64,000 bases of DNA from an uncultured Erysipelotrichaceae bacterium. GTDB lineage: Bacteria > Bacillota_I > Bacilli_A > Erysipelotrichales > Coprobacillaceae. Under the pieces are notes generated by a model, which saw only the letters and a list, made by a program, of their open reading frames with translations, was not told the origin of the DNA and did no database searches. Made by a program: the position numbers and the translations under genes. Shown here piece after piece: positions 53,223 through 62,455 of the stretch. Positions within the stretch are counted from its first letter, which is position 1. Each line of letters starts with the position of its first letter. The DNA lies in the NCBI GenBank assembly GCA_900538465.1, contig UPXV01000007.1:1-64000 (forward strand), read 5' to 3'.

Positions 53223-53711
53223 ATGGGAAAAGATGAAATTGATTTGCTTTATCAAAAGTACTATTATTCTCTGTTTCTTTTTGCATTTTCTCTTACCCAT
53301 CAAAAAGCAGATGCAGAAGATCTTGTCATGAATGCTTTTGTTAAAGCAATACTTAGTTTTGAAGAAGGAAATTTAAAAGCATGGTTGTATACAGTTTTAA
53401 AAAATGAATTTTATAATATGGTAAAGAAAAAGAAATATATATACGATGATGAAATTGATTTTGACTATTTTCAAGGCTCTCAGGATGTTTTAAAAGATTT
53501 TATTCATGAAGAACATAAAAGATGGTTATATCAGCATATCTATCAATTATCAAAGATAGAAAGAGAAGTTATCTTATTGTCTGTTCAGGATGATTTAAGT
53601 GATATTGAAATTTCCCAAATATTAAATATCAGTGTGAATCATATTCGGGTGATTCGTCATCGTGTTAAAGAAAAATTAATTAAGCTTTGTGAAGAGGAGA
53701 AGTATTTATGA
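53223..53711 (+). CDS. ECF-type sigma factor
   Basis: A 162-residue sigma-70-family factor. Region 2 has YYYSLFLFAFSLTHQKADAE and LVMNAFVKAILSF; region 4 has LSDIEISQILNISVNHIRVI and RHRVKEKL. No region 1 or 3 is present, as expected for the ECF group. GGGGAGAGGAAAG lies upstream. It overlaps its putative anti-sigma gene by four bases, the usual regulatory pair. Confidence 0.88.
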   Translation: MGKDEIDLLYQKYYYSLFLFAFSLTHQKADAEDLVMNAFVKAILSFEEGNLKAWLYTVLKNEFYNMVKKKKYIYDDEIDFDYFQGSQDVLKDFIHEEHKRWLYQHIYQLSKIEREVILLSVQDDLSDIEISQILNISVNHIRVIRHRVKEKLIKLCEEEKYL

Positions 53712-54790
53712 AAGATAAACAATTAGATGAGATGTTAAAATTAGATGATGAAAAAGTAAATATAAACAAAAAAATAAAAAAGTCTATTCATAAAAAGATT
53801 TATTCAAGAATTATTATTTTTGCAGTCATTGTCTCACTTGCCATAGTCGCAGTAATAAAAGGATATGCATACATATCTCAACAGATATATTATAATCCAT
53901 TCAATGAAGAAAATCTTATAGTAGAAAAGCAAGGTCAAATATCTTCAGATGCAACTTTTCAAATTGTTTTACAGACGTGGTGTGAAATTTTTTCACCTGG
54001 GTATGGATATTATCCAAGTCATAACATACAATCTTTAGGGTTTGGAAATTATGAATTAAAAGCAAAATTTCAAAATTTATTTGATCATTTGTATATTGAT
54101 GGTTCTTATAATGCATCTATAATAATTAATCAATCCAAAATGACTATAGAAGATTTTAATAATGAGCACTATCTATCTAGGGTATCTTATGAATTTTTAA
54201 ATCCATCTTTATCTAAAAAAGATACTTATGGAAAGGATTTATTTAAAATAAGTGATTGGACTTTAAAAGAAATAGAAAAGTTACCTGAATCATCATTATT
54301 GAATGTCTCAATCAGTTTTGAAAAACCTTATTCATTAGAAAAAACAATTGATTTTATGAAGCAATATAATCAAGTTGTATTCCTTTGGATGGCAACTGAT
54401 TTGTGGGATAAAAATGATTCGTCAATTGCAAATGGAATAAGTTTATTTAAAATAAGTATGTATGATTTCAATGAACAAGCAAAAAAGGAGTATCCATATT
54501 TCTATATAGAAAATAAGGATTCTTTAACACCAGATATATTACAACAATATTATTTATCAAACATAAAAATGATATTAGACCATGAAAAAGAGTTTAATAT
54601 GATTTCACAAACAACTCATTTTATGAATTATGATTCTTTAAAAGAAACATATAAACGTGCCCAAAATGGTTTCAATATTGCGGGACTTAGAATAGTTATT
54701 AATAAAAACGATCTTTTAAAAATGATTAAAAAAGATAATATTCAGTATATCTATATAGATGATGTCAAATTATCACAATTACAAAAATAG
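53708..54790 (+). CDS. Membrane anti-sigma factor with Sigma_reg-like C-terminus
   Basis: A 360-residue protein with a short cytoplasmic N-terminus, one membrane helix (about 36-56, IIIFAVIVSLAIVAVIKG) and a large outer domain. The outer part resembles the sigma-regulator C-terminal family (FLWMATDLWDKNDSS; QNGFNIAGLRIVINKNDLLK). It probably holds the sigma factor until an envelope signal is received. Cys111 region is the only notable Cys. Which signal it senses cannot be read from sequence. Confidence 0.8.
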   Translation: MKDKQLDEMLKLDDEKVNINKKIKKSIHKKIYSRIIIFAVIVSLAIVAVIKGYAYISQQIYYNPFNEENLIVEKQGQISSDATFQIVLQTWCEIFSPGYGYYPSHNIQSLGFGNYELKAKFQNLFDHLYIDGSYNASIIINQSKMTIEDFNNEHYLSRVSYEFLNPSLSKKDTYGKDLFKISDWTLKEIEKLPESSLLNVSISFEKPYSLEKTIDFMKQYNQVVFLWMATDLWDKNDSSIANGISLFKISMYDFNEQAKKEYPYFYIENKDSLTPDILQQYYLSNIKMILDHEKEFNMISQTTHFMNYDSLKETYKRAQNGFNIAGLRIVINKNDLLKMIKKDNIQYIYIDDVKLSQLQK

Positions 54791-54813
54791 AAGTTGTCAT
54801 AGAAAGTCTCTTA

Positions 54814-54870
54814 AAAGCTGATTATTCAGCTTTTTTGCCATTATTTCTTCATCTGATATGAAGAAATAAT
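54814..54870 (+). terminator. Two stacked hairpins after the anti-sigma gene
   Basis: The first is AAAGCTGA with TCAGCTTT followed by six T, a good terminator. The second is a perfect 13-base stem (ATTATTTCTTCAT with ATGAAGAAATAAT) and a 5-base loop, without a T-run. The second may be a back-up stop or mark the end of the unit. Confidence 0.75.
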
Positions 54871-54955
54871 GATATTTTATTTTTACTTTTGCATAGAAAT
54901 TGATTACATCTATATAGGTTATCAAAAGAATTAGTATAATATGGAAATAAACGTA

Positions 54956-54992
54956 ATAAAGACAACATTTACTTTACAATGTTGTCTTTATT
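54956..54992. terminator. Bidirectional terminator before the HAD gene end
   Basis: AATAAAGACAACATT pairs with AATGTTGTCTTTATT. On the minus strand it ends the HAD gene; it can also act on the plus strand. Confidence 0.85.
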
Positions 54993-55002
54993 AATATATA
55001 CA

Positions 55003-55857
55003 TTATTCAATTAATCCATGCTTTTTCATAGAATTATAAATTCCATCTTCAGCAATATCATCAGTGATTTCATCTGCAATATCTTTTAATCCCTGTGTTG
55101 CATTTCCTACAGCAATACCATGTTCACAGTATTCTAACATATCAATATCATTGAGTCCATCTCCAAAAGCATAAGTATTTTCTTTAGGAATACCAAGATG
55201 TTGAATTAATGTTTCAATTGCAGAGGCCTTGCTAACACCAGGTACAGATAGTTCCCCACTATCATCTCCAAATATAGGAACAGTACAATGAATGACATTA
55301 AACTCATTTTCAAATTCTTTTTTAATTGTTTCAAAAGGCATTCCTTCTTTTTCTAAAAAGCAAATTTTATTCACATCACTACGATGTAAATCATACCCAA
55401 CTTTTAAAGAAGGGATGAAATGACTTGGTTCTTCCTCTTTCTTTTTTCTTGCGAGAGGATCATTGTCTAAATCACCATACATAATTCTTTCTAAACGAGG
55501 AACTAAGTTTTGGCTCGCATATAAGCCACCATTACTTTCAATATAATAATCAAAACCATGTTCTTCAAAAAAATCAACAACATGATAAATAGCAGTTTGA
55601 GGAACCATCTTGTGATAAAGCATTTCATCACCAATTTCTACAAATCCACCACCAGCACCAATAATACCATCAAAACCAACTTCCATAATATGTGAAAAGA
55701 TTTCTGCTTTACTTCTCCCAGTACATAAAAAGCATAAATTTCCTTTTTTTCTTGTTTCTTGAACAGCTTTTATTGTTGATTCAGGAACATATTCTCTTGC
55801 TGGTCTCACATCAACGAGAGTTCCATCAACATCAAAAAATATAATATTTTTACTCAT
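55003..55857 (-). CDS. Cof-type HAD phosphatase
   Basis: A 284-residue haloacid-dehalogenase-superfamily phosphatase acting on small phosphorylated metabolites. Motif I is FFDVDGTLVD, motif II CTGRS, and motif IV GDGLNDIDMLEY; a C2-type cap lies in the middle (about 85-200). Its substrate cannot be read from sequence. The gene stands alone, with its own terminator, divergent from the MATE gene. Confidence 0.9.
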   Translation of the reverse strand: MSKNIIFFDVDGTLVDVRPAREYVPESTIKAVQETRKKGNLCFLCTGRSKAEIFSHIMEVGFDGIIGAGGGFVEIGDEMLYHKMVPQTAIYHVVDFFEEHGFDYYIESNGGLYASQNLVPRLERIMYGDLDNDPLARKKKEEEPSHFIPSLKVGYDLHRSDVNKICFLEKEGMPFETIKKEFENEFNVIHCTVPIFGDDSGELSVPGVSKASAIETLIQHLGIPKENTYAFGDGLNDIDMLEYCEHGIAVGNATQGLKDIADEITDDIAEDGIYNSMKKHGLIE

Positions 55858-55984
55858 AACTTTCCTCCTTGATTTTATTATATAGAAATTCTAAACAAAA
55901 CAAAATAATTTTCATATCTTGGAATTATTATTTTTTTTCATAAAAAAGGAGTACAATAAATAAAAAAGGAAGGGGGATTTGTGA

Positions 55985-57325
55985 ATGAATAAAAATGAAT
56001 CTACAGATCTTATTCATGGAAGTATCGCAAAATCTATCTTCTGGTTTTCGATACCTCTTTTGGTTGGAAATTTATTTCAACAATTATATAATACTGTAGA
56101 TGCTTATGTTGTAGGAAATTATGTAAGTAAACAAGCATTGGCAGCAGTTGGAGCCTCATCACCCATTATTAATATGTTAATTGGTTTCTTTATGGGACTT
56201 GCAACTGGTGCTGGAGTGATTATTGCACAATATTTTGGGGCTGGTGAAGAAAAACGTTTAAAAGATGCTGTTCATAGTTCCGTTGCTTTAACTTTGGTTA
56301 TGGCTTTATTTTTAACAGTTGTTGGAATGATAGGAACCAATCCCATGTTGAAAGCAGTTGGGATTCCAGCAGATGTTTTTCCAGAATCATCAACTTATTT
56401 ATTGATATATTTTGCAGGAATTTCATTTAATTTAATTTATAATATGGGTTCGGGTATTTTAAGAGCAATAGGTGATTCAAAAAGACCTTTATATTTTTTG
56501 ATTATTGCATGTTTGATTAATATTGTTTTAGATTTCTTATTTGTTAAATTCTTTGGCTTAGGTGTTGCAGGGGCAGGTTATGCAACCTTAATTGCCCAGG
56601 CAATAAGCAGTCTTATGGTTGTGTGGGTATTGATGAAAGAAGAGGGAGCACATCGCTTAATTCTTAGAGATATTCGTTTTCATCCACCAATTTTAAAGAA
56701 AATTGTTATGATTGGATTACCAACGGGATTACAACAAAGTATTGTTTCCTTATCCAATGTTATTGTTCAATCATATGTGAATGCCTTTGGATCAAGTGTT
56801 GTCGCAGGATATTCAGCATCAATAAGAATTGATGGTTTTGTCAATTTACCTTTACAAAGTTTCAATATGGCCATTACAACATTTGTAGGACAAAATATAG
56901 GAGCTAAACAATATGATCGTGTTAAACGTGGTTCAAAGATAGCATTGTGGATGACTTTTGCGGTCATTGGGGCTATGGCCATTTCACTTTTCTTCTTTGG
57001 TAAAGAGTTTATTGCGATTTTTAACAGTGAAGCTGATGTTGTTGCAGCAGGGAGAACAATGCAAATGGCATTTGTGCCTTTCTATATTGTTTTACCAATT
57101 GTTCAAATTTACAATGGTGTTTTAAGAGGGGCAGGAAAATCTTCTGTTCCAATGTATATTATGGTGTTCAACTTTGTTATTTTACGTCAAATCTATTTGG
57201 CTATTGTGACAAAACTCACAACAAGCATTTATTTTGTATTTATGGGTTGGCCTGTGACTTGGGTAACATGCGCGATTATGTTTATTGTTTATTATCATAA
57301 AGTGAATTGGTTAAATGAAAGCTAA
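55985..57325 (+). CDS. MATE-family efflux transporter
   Basis: A 446-residue membrane exporter with about 12 helices, using Na+ or H+ gradients to expel drugs or metabolites. Typical stretches are SIPLLVGNLFQQLYNTVDAY, VGNYVSKQALAAVGASSPI, and PTGLQQSIVSLSNVIVQSYV. AAGGAAGGGGG precedes the ATG. Its substrate is not predictable. Confidence 0.92.
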   Translation: MNKNESTDLIHGSIAKSIFWFSIPLLVGNLFQQLYNTVDAYVVGNYVSKQALAAVGASSPIINMLIGFFMGLATGAGVIIAQYFGAGEEKRLKDAVHSSVALTLVMALFLTVVGMIGTNPMLKAVGIPADVFPESSTYLLIYFAGISFNLIYNMGSGILRAIGDSKRPLYFLIIACLINIVLDFLFVKFFGLGVAGAGYATLIAQAISSLMVVWVLMKEEGAHRLILRDIRFHPPILKKIVMIGLPTGLQQSIVSLSNVIVQSYVNAFGSSVVAGYSASIRIDGFVNLPLQSFNMAITTFVGQNIGAKQYDRVKRGSKIALWMTFAVIGAMAISLFFFGKEFIAIFNSEADVVAAGRTMQMAFVPFYIVLPIVQIYNGVLRGAGKSSVPMYIMVFNFVILRQIYLAIVTKLTTSIYFVFMGWPVTWVTCAIMFIVYYHKVNWLNES

Positions 57326-57349
57326 AAAGGGATCGTTAAGATCCTTTTA
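57324..57349. terminator. Bidirectional terminator between MATE and MFS genes
   Basis: AAAAGGGATC pairs with GATCCTTTT (one bulge) across GTTAA. It sits between two converging genes. Confidence 0.8.
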
Positions 57350-58582
57350 ATATTGATTGAAGATATAGAAGAGCTTGTTAAAGAAAATATAAATACTTAA
57401 AACAAACAAAAGAATAGCACAAATCAAATATATCGATTGAAGTGGAACAAAAGCAGATAACCCACCAGCAAGAAATGAGCTGATTGGAACAATAGACATA
57501 GCACAAGTTCCACAGATGGATTGCACACGTGATAAATATTCTGGTTCAATACGTTTATATAATGCTATGTGAAGAGGATAATTTAAAGAAACAATCGCAC
57601 TTCCCATCAAAAATGCAACAATTGCAAGACAAAGATAACGCCAAGTAGGTGAAACCAATGGAACCAATGAATATCCAATCATCATTATTCCAACAACAAT
57701 GGTTCCCCAAACAACCAATCTTCTTCCTAGTAGTTTTTCTTTTAAGAAAGGAAGAGTAGGGGCAAATAAAATATTTCCTAATAAAAATCCCATTGAAAAT
57801 AAAGATAAACCAATACTTCCCATTTTTAAAATATCTTTCATATAAGCAGCTTCAAAAGAATTAATAGGTGTAAATAAAGCATTTGCTAAACAGAAAATCA
57901 TAAGTAATTTCACTAAGAAATGATCATTTTTAACATAACGAAAACCATCTTTAAAATCAGCAAAACATTTTGATATCGTTATTTTGGCTTGCGTTGTAAT
58001 AGGAATATGATGCATTGTCATAATAATGAATCCACAAACTGCAAAACTACACGCATCAATTATCAAAGCACCTTGTAAACCAAAGAAAGTAATACATATA
58101 GGAGCAATCATAATTCCTAAAAAGTTAGCTCCATTGACTAAACTTTCTTTTAAAGCAATGCCAAGATCCAAATGTTCTTCTAATAAAATTTTAGGATAAA
58201 TACTTGCTTCAACAGGACTTCTAAAAGCTTCAAAACTGCTATTTATAAATGTAATCACAAACAAATGCCAGGCGACTAATTGTCCATTTATATATAGAAA
58301 AGCAATAAGAAAAACACAGAATGCTCTACCAAAATCACAAATAGACATCATTAATTTTTCACTCACATATTGACAAATAACTCCTGAAATCAAACCAATG
58401 GTTAAATTTGGAATCACATTAACACCAAAGATACTGGCAGTTAAAACAGTCGAACCTGTCACTTCATAAACTAACCAAGAAAAAGCAATCATATCAATGC
58501 CATCACCTAAACGTGTAATCATATTGGCTAATATCGCTTTGATATAGTTTTTTTCATTTTTTAAACATAGATAATTTTTCAT
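57347..58582 (-). CDS. MFS transporter (MFS_3 / macrolide-efflux-like)
   Basis: A 411-residue membrane transporter with about 11-12 helices: ITRLGDGIDMIAFSWLVYEV near the start and AFRSPVEASIYPKIL in the middle, the pattern of the MFS_3 exporter group. AAAGGAGG precedes the ATG, with a TATAAT-like box behind it. It faces the MATE gene tail to tail, so this pair is not an operon. Confidence 0.88.
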   Translation of the reverse strand: MKNYLCLKNEKNYIKAILANMITRLGDGIDMIAFSWLVYEVTGSTVLTASIFGVNVIPNLTIGLISGVICQYVSEKLMMSICDFGRAFCVFLIAFLYINGQLVAWHLFVITFINSSFEAFRSPVEASIYPKILLEEHLDLGIALKESLVNGANFLGIMIAPICITFFGLQGALIIDACSFAVCGFIIMTMHHIPITTQAKITISKCFADFKDGFRYVKNDHFLVKLLMIFCLANALFTPINSFEAAYMKDILKMGSIGLSLFSMGFLLGNILFAPTLPFLKEKLLGRRLVVWGTIVVGIMMIGYSLVPLVSPTWRYLCLAIVAFLMGSAIVSLNYPLHIALYKRIEPEYLSRVQSICGTCAMSIVPISSFLAGGLSAFVPLQSIYLICAILLFVLSIYIFFNKLFYIFNQY

Positions 58583-58670
58583 AAAATTCCTCCTTTATCT
58601 ACGTTTATTATAGAAAAAGGAGTCTAGTTGCTCTACCAATTCGAGTTTGAATGAAGAAACTATCAGTTGC

Positions 58671-58696
58671 AAAAGAAAAAATGCATGGTTGCATTT
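58671..58696 (-). terminator. Terminator of ispH
   Basis: AAATGCA and TGCATTT pair across a 4-base loop, with a T-rich run on the minus strand. Confidence 0.8.
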
Positions 58697-59606
58697 AATC
58701 TAAAATCTTATTTTTATCAATTTTTGGTTTTATAAATGTATTCGGATTATTTTCATCAAATTGTTCAATAAATTCAATAATCTGATTTGTTAAATAAGTA
58801 GGTGTAGAAGCTCCAGAAGAAACAGCAGCTTTTCTCTTTCCTTTCAAAACTTCAATATCAAGATCTTCAATACTCTCAATCATATGAACATCTTTATTTT
58901 TTCCAGCAATAGAAGCTAACTTTTGTGTGTTATTAGAATGAGGATCACCAACAATAAAAACAATATCAATATCCTCATCCATATTTTGAATGGCTTCTTG
59001 ACGAATCTTTGTAGCTGTACATGTTTCCTTAGCAATCTCAACGTGAGGTAAAATCTTTTTGGCATACTCACATAAATCAAAAACATCATATAAAGACATT
59101 GTTGTTTGATTCGTAATAACATATTTTTTTTCTTTATCAATATGATTCAAATCATCTTTTTTTGTAATCAAATGAATTTTATCAATATCAATAGAAACAG
59201 CGCCTTCGGCTTCAGGATGACCTGTCTTACCAATATATAAAATTTCATAACCTTGATTCAATCTTTCTTTAATCAAATCATGTGTTTTAATCACATCTAA
59301 ACAAGAAGCATCAATCACATCTAAGCCTTTTTGTTTGGCTTTTTCAAACACTGCATCACTTGCTCCATGAGCAGTAATAATAACAGTCCCTTGATTAATT
59401 TCATCAAGTAATTCCATTCTTGTTTTTCCTTTATGATCAATTGTATGAACACCTAATTCCTCTAATGCATTCACAATATATTGATTATGAACAATCATAC
59501 CCAAAATATAGACAGGTTCATTTTTTTGACTTGCTTTTTTAGCTATATTAATTGCTCTAACAACACCTTTACAATATCCTCTAGGAATAATCGCTTTGAC
59601 TTCCAT
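58695..59606 (-). CDS. ispH: 4-hydroxy-3-methylbut-2-enyl diphosphate reductase
   Basis: A 303-residue iron-sulfur enzyme for the last step of the MEP isoprenoid pathway, giving IPP and DMAPP. The three cluster Cys are in IPRGYCKGVVRA, DASCLDVIKT and AKETCTATK; TGHPEAEGA, TNQTTMS and SSGASTPT are conserved. I chose ATG 59606, eight bases after AAAGGA; ATG 59612 lies too close to that site and the earlier 59672 has none. It is the first of the yqf-type genes spread over this end. Confidence 0.95.
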   Translation of the reverse strand: MEVKAIIPRGYCKGVVRAINIAKKASQKNEPVYILGMIVHNQYIVNALEELGVHTIDHKGKTRMELLDEINQGTVIITAHGASDAVFEKAKQKGLDVIDASCLDVIKTHDLIKERLNQGYEILYIGKTGHPEAEGAVSIDIDKIHLITKKDDLNHIDKEKKYVITNQTTMSLYDVFDLCEYAKKILPHVEIAKETCTATKIRQEAIQNMDEDIDIVFIVGDPHSNNTQKLASIAGKNKDVHMIESIEDLDIEVLKGKRKAAVSSGASTPTYLTNQIIEFIEQFDENNPNTFIKPKIDKNKILD

Positions 59607-59729
59607 ATCCATGTTCCTTTCTTTTTGACTTATTTGTATTATACCATAATCTTTCCCTGTGAATAAAATCATTTTTCTTTTTTCATTATATCATGTATAA
59701 TATGAATAATTATTTTTGGGGGAATTGTT

Positions 59730-60314
59730 ATGTATATACAAGAATTATCAGAAAAATTAAAAATATCTAAAAAAGCGATTAATCTTTATGAACAAAAAGG
59801 ACTTATTCATCCTCAAAAAGATCAATTGGGTTATCGTGTTTATTCTTTAAAAGATCAACAAATATTAATGAAAGTCAAACTATTAAGACAAATGAATTTT
59901 TCAATATCAGAAATTAAAGATGTTTTAATCAATAAAAACTTTCAAATATTTCAAAACAAAAAAGAAGAATATCAAAAACAAGTTTATGATATTGAAACAT
60001 CTATTCAATATATAGATTTGCTGCAAGAATATATAGAGAATGATGAAGATATTGATGAATTATCGCAACATATTGAAAATGTTTATGAATTAAAGAATAT
60101 CAAAACATCTTTTACTGCAACAATACATTTTTACAAGGTCGCTTTTATTATAGCAATGATTGCTAGTGGCTTTGCATTAAAATCAAATGGACAAAATGAT
60201 ATTTATGAGTGGATTGCTGGAATTTTATTATTATTGGCAATGCTGATTATATTATCGACAAAAATGAGACTCTTGATATTTAAAATCTATGAAATAATTA
60301 AAAAAATAGTTTGA
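59730..60314 (+). CDS. MerR-family regulator with C-terminal membrane helices
   Basis: A 194-residue regulator. The MerR DNA-binding head (about 1-70: ELSEKLKISKKAINLYEQKG; YRVYSLKDQQILMKVKLLRQ) and a coiled-coil dimerisation helix are followed by two hydrophobic segments (about 132-150 and 158-178, FIIAMIASGFALK and WIAGILLLLAMLIILS). The usual effector domain is absent, so it is probably anchored in the membrane. GGGGG precedes the ATG. Its stop overlaps the -35 box of the promoter for the next gene. Confidence 0.85.
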   Translation: MYIQELSEKLKISKKAINLYEQKGLIHPQKDQLGYRVYSLKDQQILMKVKLLRQMNFSISEIKDVLINKNFQIFQNKKEEYQKQVYDIETSIQYIDLLQEYIENDEDIDELSQHIENVYELKNIKTSFTATIHFYKVAFIIAMIASGFALKSNGQNDIYEWIAGILLLLAMLIILSTKMRLLIFKIYEIIKKIV

Positions 60315-60341
60315 CAACCCCTTAGGGATGACCTTTATAGT
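60311..60341 (+). promoter_or_regulatory. MerR-type promoter with a 19-base spacer
   Basis: TTGACA (60311-60316) and TATAGT (60336-60341) are separated by 19 bases, too long for normal sigma-A use but typical of promoters activated by MerR proteins. The spacer holds a palindrome, CCCT-T-AGGG (60319-60327), where such an activator would bind. It drives the MutS-like gene. Confidence 0.65.
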
Positions 60342-60360
60342 GAGGGTAGGAGGAAGCAAT

Positions 60361-61926
60361 ATGAAGATATTTTTATTAATCTGTTTATGTATGTTTGTTA
60401 TTTTATTAATGGGAAGAATTGCATATAATTTTTTTAAGAAAAAGAGCTTGATTAATTGTTTTGATTATCGATTGAATAATCAAGATGATGAACTAAACTA
60501 TGAGTATCTTAAGAAAATACAAGATCCAATAATGAATCAACAAGCTATTGATGATTTAGAACTAAAAGAAGTTTTTGAAAAGTGTGATTATACATATTCT
60601 CCTGTAGGAAAAGAATATATGTATGGCAGAATGTTTAACAAAGATAATCATCAAGAGCTCTTAGAAGAATTGATTGATAATCTTGAACAAAAAGAAGTAT
60701 TATCATCAGTCATCTATGCTTTGTATACTTTGAATACTGAATACAGTTCAGCCTTAGAATTATTTGATAAAGAAGATGTCTTAACATCATTTGATAAGAT
60801 ATTCTTAACTATTTTATTAATTATTCCTTTGGGGTTGATTGGACTTTATTTCCTTATTGGATGGAATGTTTTCTTTTGGGTTTTTATCTATGTAGTAGTC
60901 ATGATGGCTAATTACTCTTATTATAAAAGAAAAACAAAAAATATTATGAGTGATACCTTAAGTTATTGTTATTTATTGAAATGTTTCCATCATCTATTAA
61001 AAAGTGGTGTTTATCCTCAAAAAGATAGTGAGGAAATGAAAAAGATGGTTTCCCAAGCCAAAAAATACACACTTCTAACAAGAATATGTCATGCGATTGA
61101 ACAAATAGATGTCTTTTTCCTAATGGAAACAATCAAGGGATTATTCTTAATTCCAATTTATCAATGTTTTATCTTGATGAAACATAAAGAAGAATTATCA
61201 CAAAATTTAATGAGTATTTATGAATATGTCGGTCTTGTTGATGTGGCAGTCTCAGTCAAAACATTGCGTCACAATTATCAAACCTGTATTCCTCATTTAT
61301 CCAATGAACCTTTGATAACATGTAAAGATGCTTATCATCCATTGTTAAAGAATCCAGTTAAAAATACTTTCTCTACAACAGAATCATGTATTATTACGGG
61401 TTCCAATGCTTCTGGAAAATCCACTTTTATCAAAATGATTGGAATCAATATGGTTATGGCAAATGCTTTGCATACATGTTTTGCTGATGAATGGTGTGCA
61501 TATCCTTTTCAATTGTGTACGGCTATTCATATGAAAGATGATATTGACTCTGGAGAAAGTTATTTTGTTAAAGAGATTAAAACTTTAAAACAGATTATTG
61601 ATCTTGCTACTGACAAAAGATGTTTGGTTTTTATTGATGAAATTTTAAGAGGAACAAATGAAAGAGAAAGGGTAGCAATTTCTAAAGTGATTTTAAAAAC
61701 ACTTTTTGAAAGTCAATCTTTAGTGATGATTACAACACATGATTTATCAATTGTTAAAGAATTTGAAAATATTCAAAAATATTGTTTTAATGATTATGTA
61801 AAAGATCAACAACTTTGTTGTGACTATAAAATTAAAGAAGGAATTTGTCAAGTTGGTAATGCCATTGCTTTATTAGATGTTTATGGTTATCCAAAATATA
61901 TGACTGAACAATTAAAGAATAATTAA
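60361..61926 (+). CDS. Membrane-anchored MutS-family ATPase
   Basis: A 521-residue protein. N-terminal helix (about 3-20), two more hydrophobic segments (about 150-170 and 175-192), and a C-terminal MutS-V ATPase domain (about 325-515): Walker A ITGSNASGKSTFIK near 347, Walker B CLVFIDEILRGTNERERV, and the His of TTHDLS. The mismatch-recognition and connector domains of MutS are missing, so it is not a repair MutS. Membrane MutS-like proteins are found in Firmicutes but their role is not known to me. ATG 60361 follows GGAGGAAG; an earlier start at 60328 does not. Confidence 0.85.
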   Translation: MKIFLLICLCMFVILLMGRIAYNFFKKKSLINCFDYRLNNQDDELNYEYLKKIQDPIMNQQAIDDLELKEVFEKCDYTYSPVGKEYMYGRMFNKDNHQELLEELIDNLEQKEVLSSVIYALYTLNTEYSSALELFDKEDVLTSFDKIFLTILLIIPLGLIGLYFLIGWNVFFWVFIYVVVMMANYSYYKRKTKNIMSDTLSYCYLLKCFHHLLKSGVYPQKDSEEMKKMVSQAKKYTLLTRICHAIEQIDVFFLMETIKGLFLIPIYQCFILMKHKEELSQNLMSIYEYVGLVDVAVSVKTLRHNYQTCIPHLSNEPLITCKDAYHPLLKNPVKNTFSTTESCIITGSNASGKSTFIKMIGINMVMANALHTCFADEWCAYPFQLCTAIHMKDDIDSGESYFVKEIKTLKQIIDLATDKRCLVFIDEILRGTNERERVAISKVILKTLFESQSLVMITTHDLSIVKEFENIQKYCFNDYVKDQQLCCDYKIKEGICQVGNAIALLDVYGYPKYMTEQLKNN

Positions 61927-61934
61927 TCAAAAAC

Positions 61935-61963
61935 CAGTCTACTTTTTGTAGACTGATTTTATT
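61935..61963. terminator. Terminator between the MutS-like and YqfQ-like genes
   Basis: CAGTCTAC and GTAGACTG pair across five T, with a T-rich tail on the plus strand and an A-rich side on the other. It can serve both converging genes. Confidence 0.85.
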
Positions 61964-62318
61964 ATGAAGATGGTTTTTGTGGAAACATATTTTCAAAAAC
62001 TTCACTATTCTCATTGACTGTTTGATCAATCTCTTCATCAATATCATCAAAGTCAAACTGTTTGACTGCTTTGACAACACGAAATGCTGTTTTGGCATTA
62101 TGAATAACAGGTCTTAATTGATTCACAATGGGTATAATTTGATTTACAGTATATAAGGTTTTTTGAGCAGTTTTGAGTGTAGAAGACATTGATAATTGGT
62201 TCATTGAATATTTCATTGATTGTAATAATGATGGCTTTTGGGGCATCATAGGATAAAAAGATTGTGGATAAGGATTGTATGGAAAAGAATAGGGATTATT
62301 TGGAAATTGTGGATACAT
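61962..62318 (-). CDS. YqfQ-like protein
   Basis: A 118-residue protein with a Pro/Tyr/Asn/Phe-rich N-terminus (MYPQFPNNPYSFPYNPYPQS) and a helical, moderately hydrophobic middle (QKTLYTVNQIIPIVNQLRPV), ending in an acidic tail. The composition and place between ispH and cshB/nfo match Bacillus YqfQ (VrrA-type), whose function is not known to me. ATG 62318 has AGGAGGTG upstream; the longer frame to 62375 has no such site. Confidence 0.65.
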   Translation of the reverse strand: MYPQFPNNPYSFPYNPYPQSFYPMMPQKPSLLQSMKYSMNQLSMSSTLKTAQKTLYTVNQIIPIVNQLRPVIHNAKTAFRVVKAVKQFDFDDIDEEIDQTVNENSEVFENMFPQKPSS

Positions 62319-62400
62319 GAAATAACACCTCCTATACCAATATATGTGAAAAGAACAACTGTGTTCATAAAACAAAAAACAAAGATAAATGCAAAGTATT

Positions 62401-62429
62401 TTGCTTTTTCAAATGATTTATAGTATAAT
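62401..62429 (+). promoter_or_regulatory. Probable sigma-A promoter of the cshB-like gene
   Basis: TATAAT (62424-62429) is exact, preceded after 17 bases by a poor -35 match, TTGCTT (62401-62406). The start codon is 27 bases downstream. Confidence 0.55.
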
Positions 62430-62455
62430 CAAAAGGCTTGAAAGGAGGCGCTATT

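Noticed and set aside
58626..58639. tRNA D-arm-like string on the minus strand (TTGGTAGAGCAACT)
   Set aside because: No acceptor, anticodon or T-arm can be folded around it, so it is not a tRNA and probably a chance match or tiny remnant.
60361..61926. Mismatch-repair MutS or MutS2
   Set aside because: Mismatch-binding, connector and Smr domains are absent and membrane helices are present; only the ATPase domain is shared.
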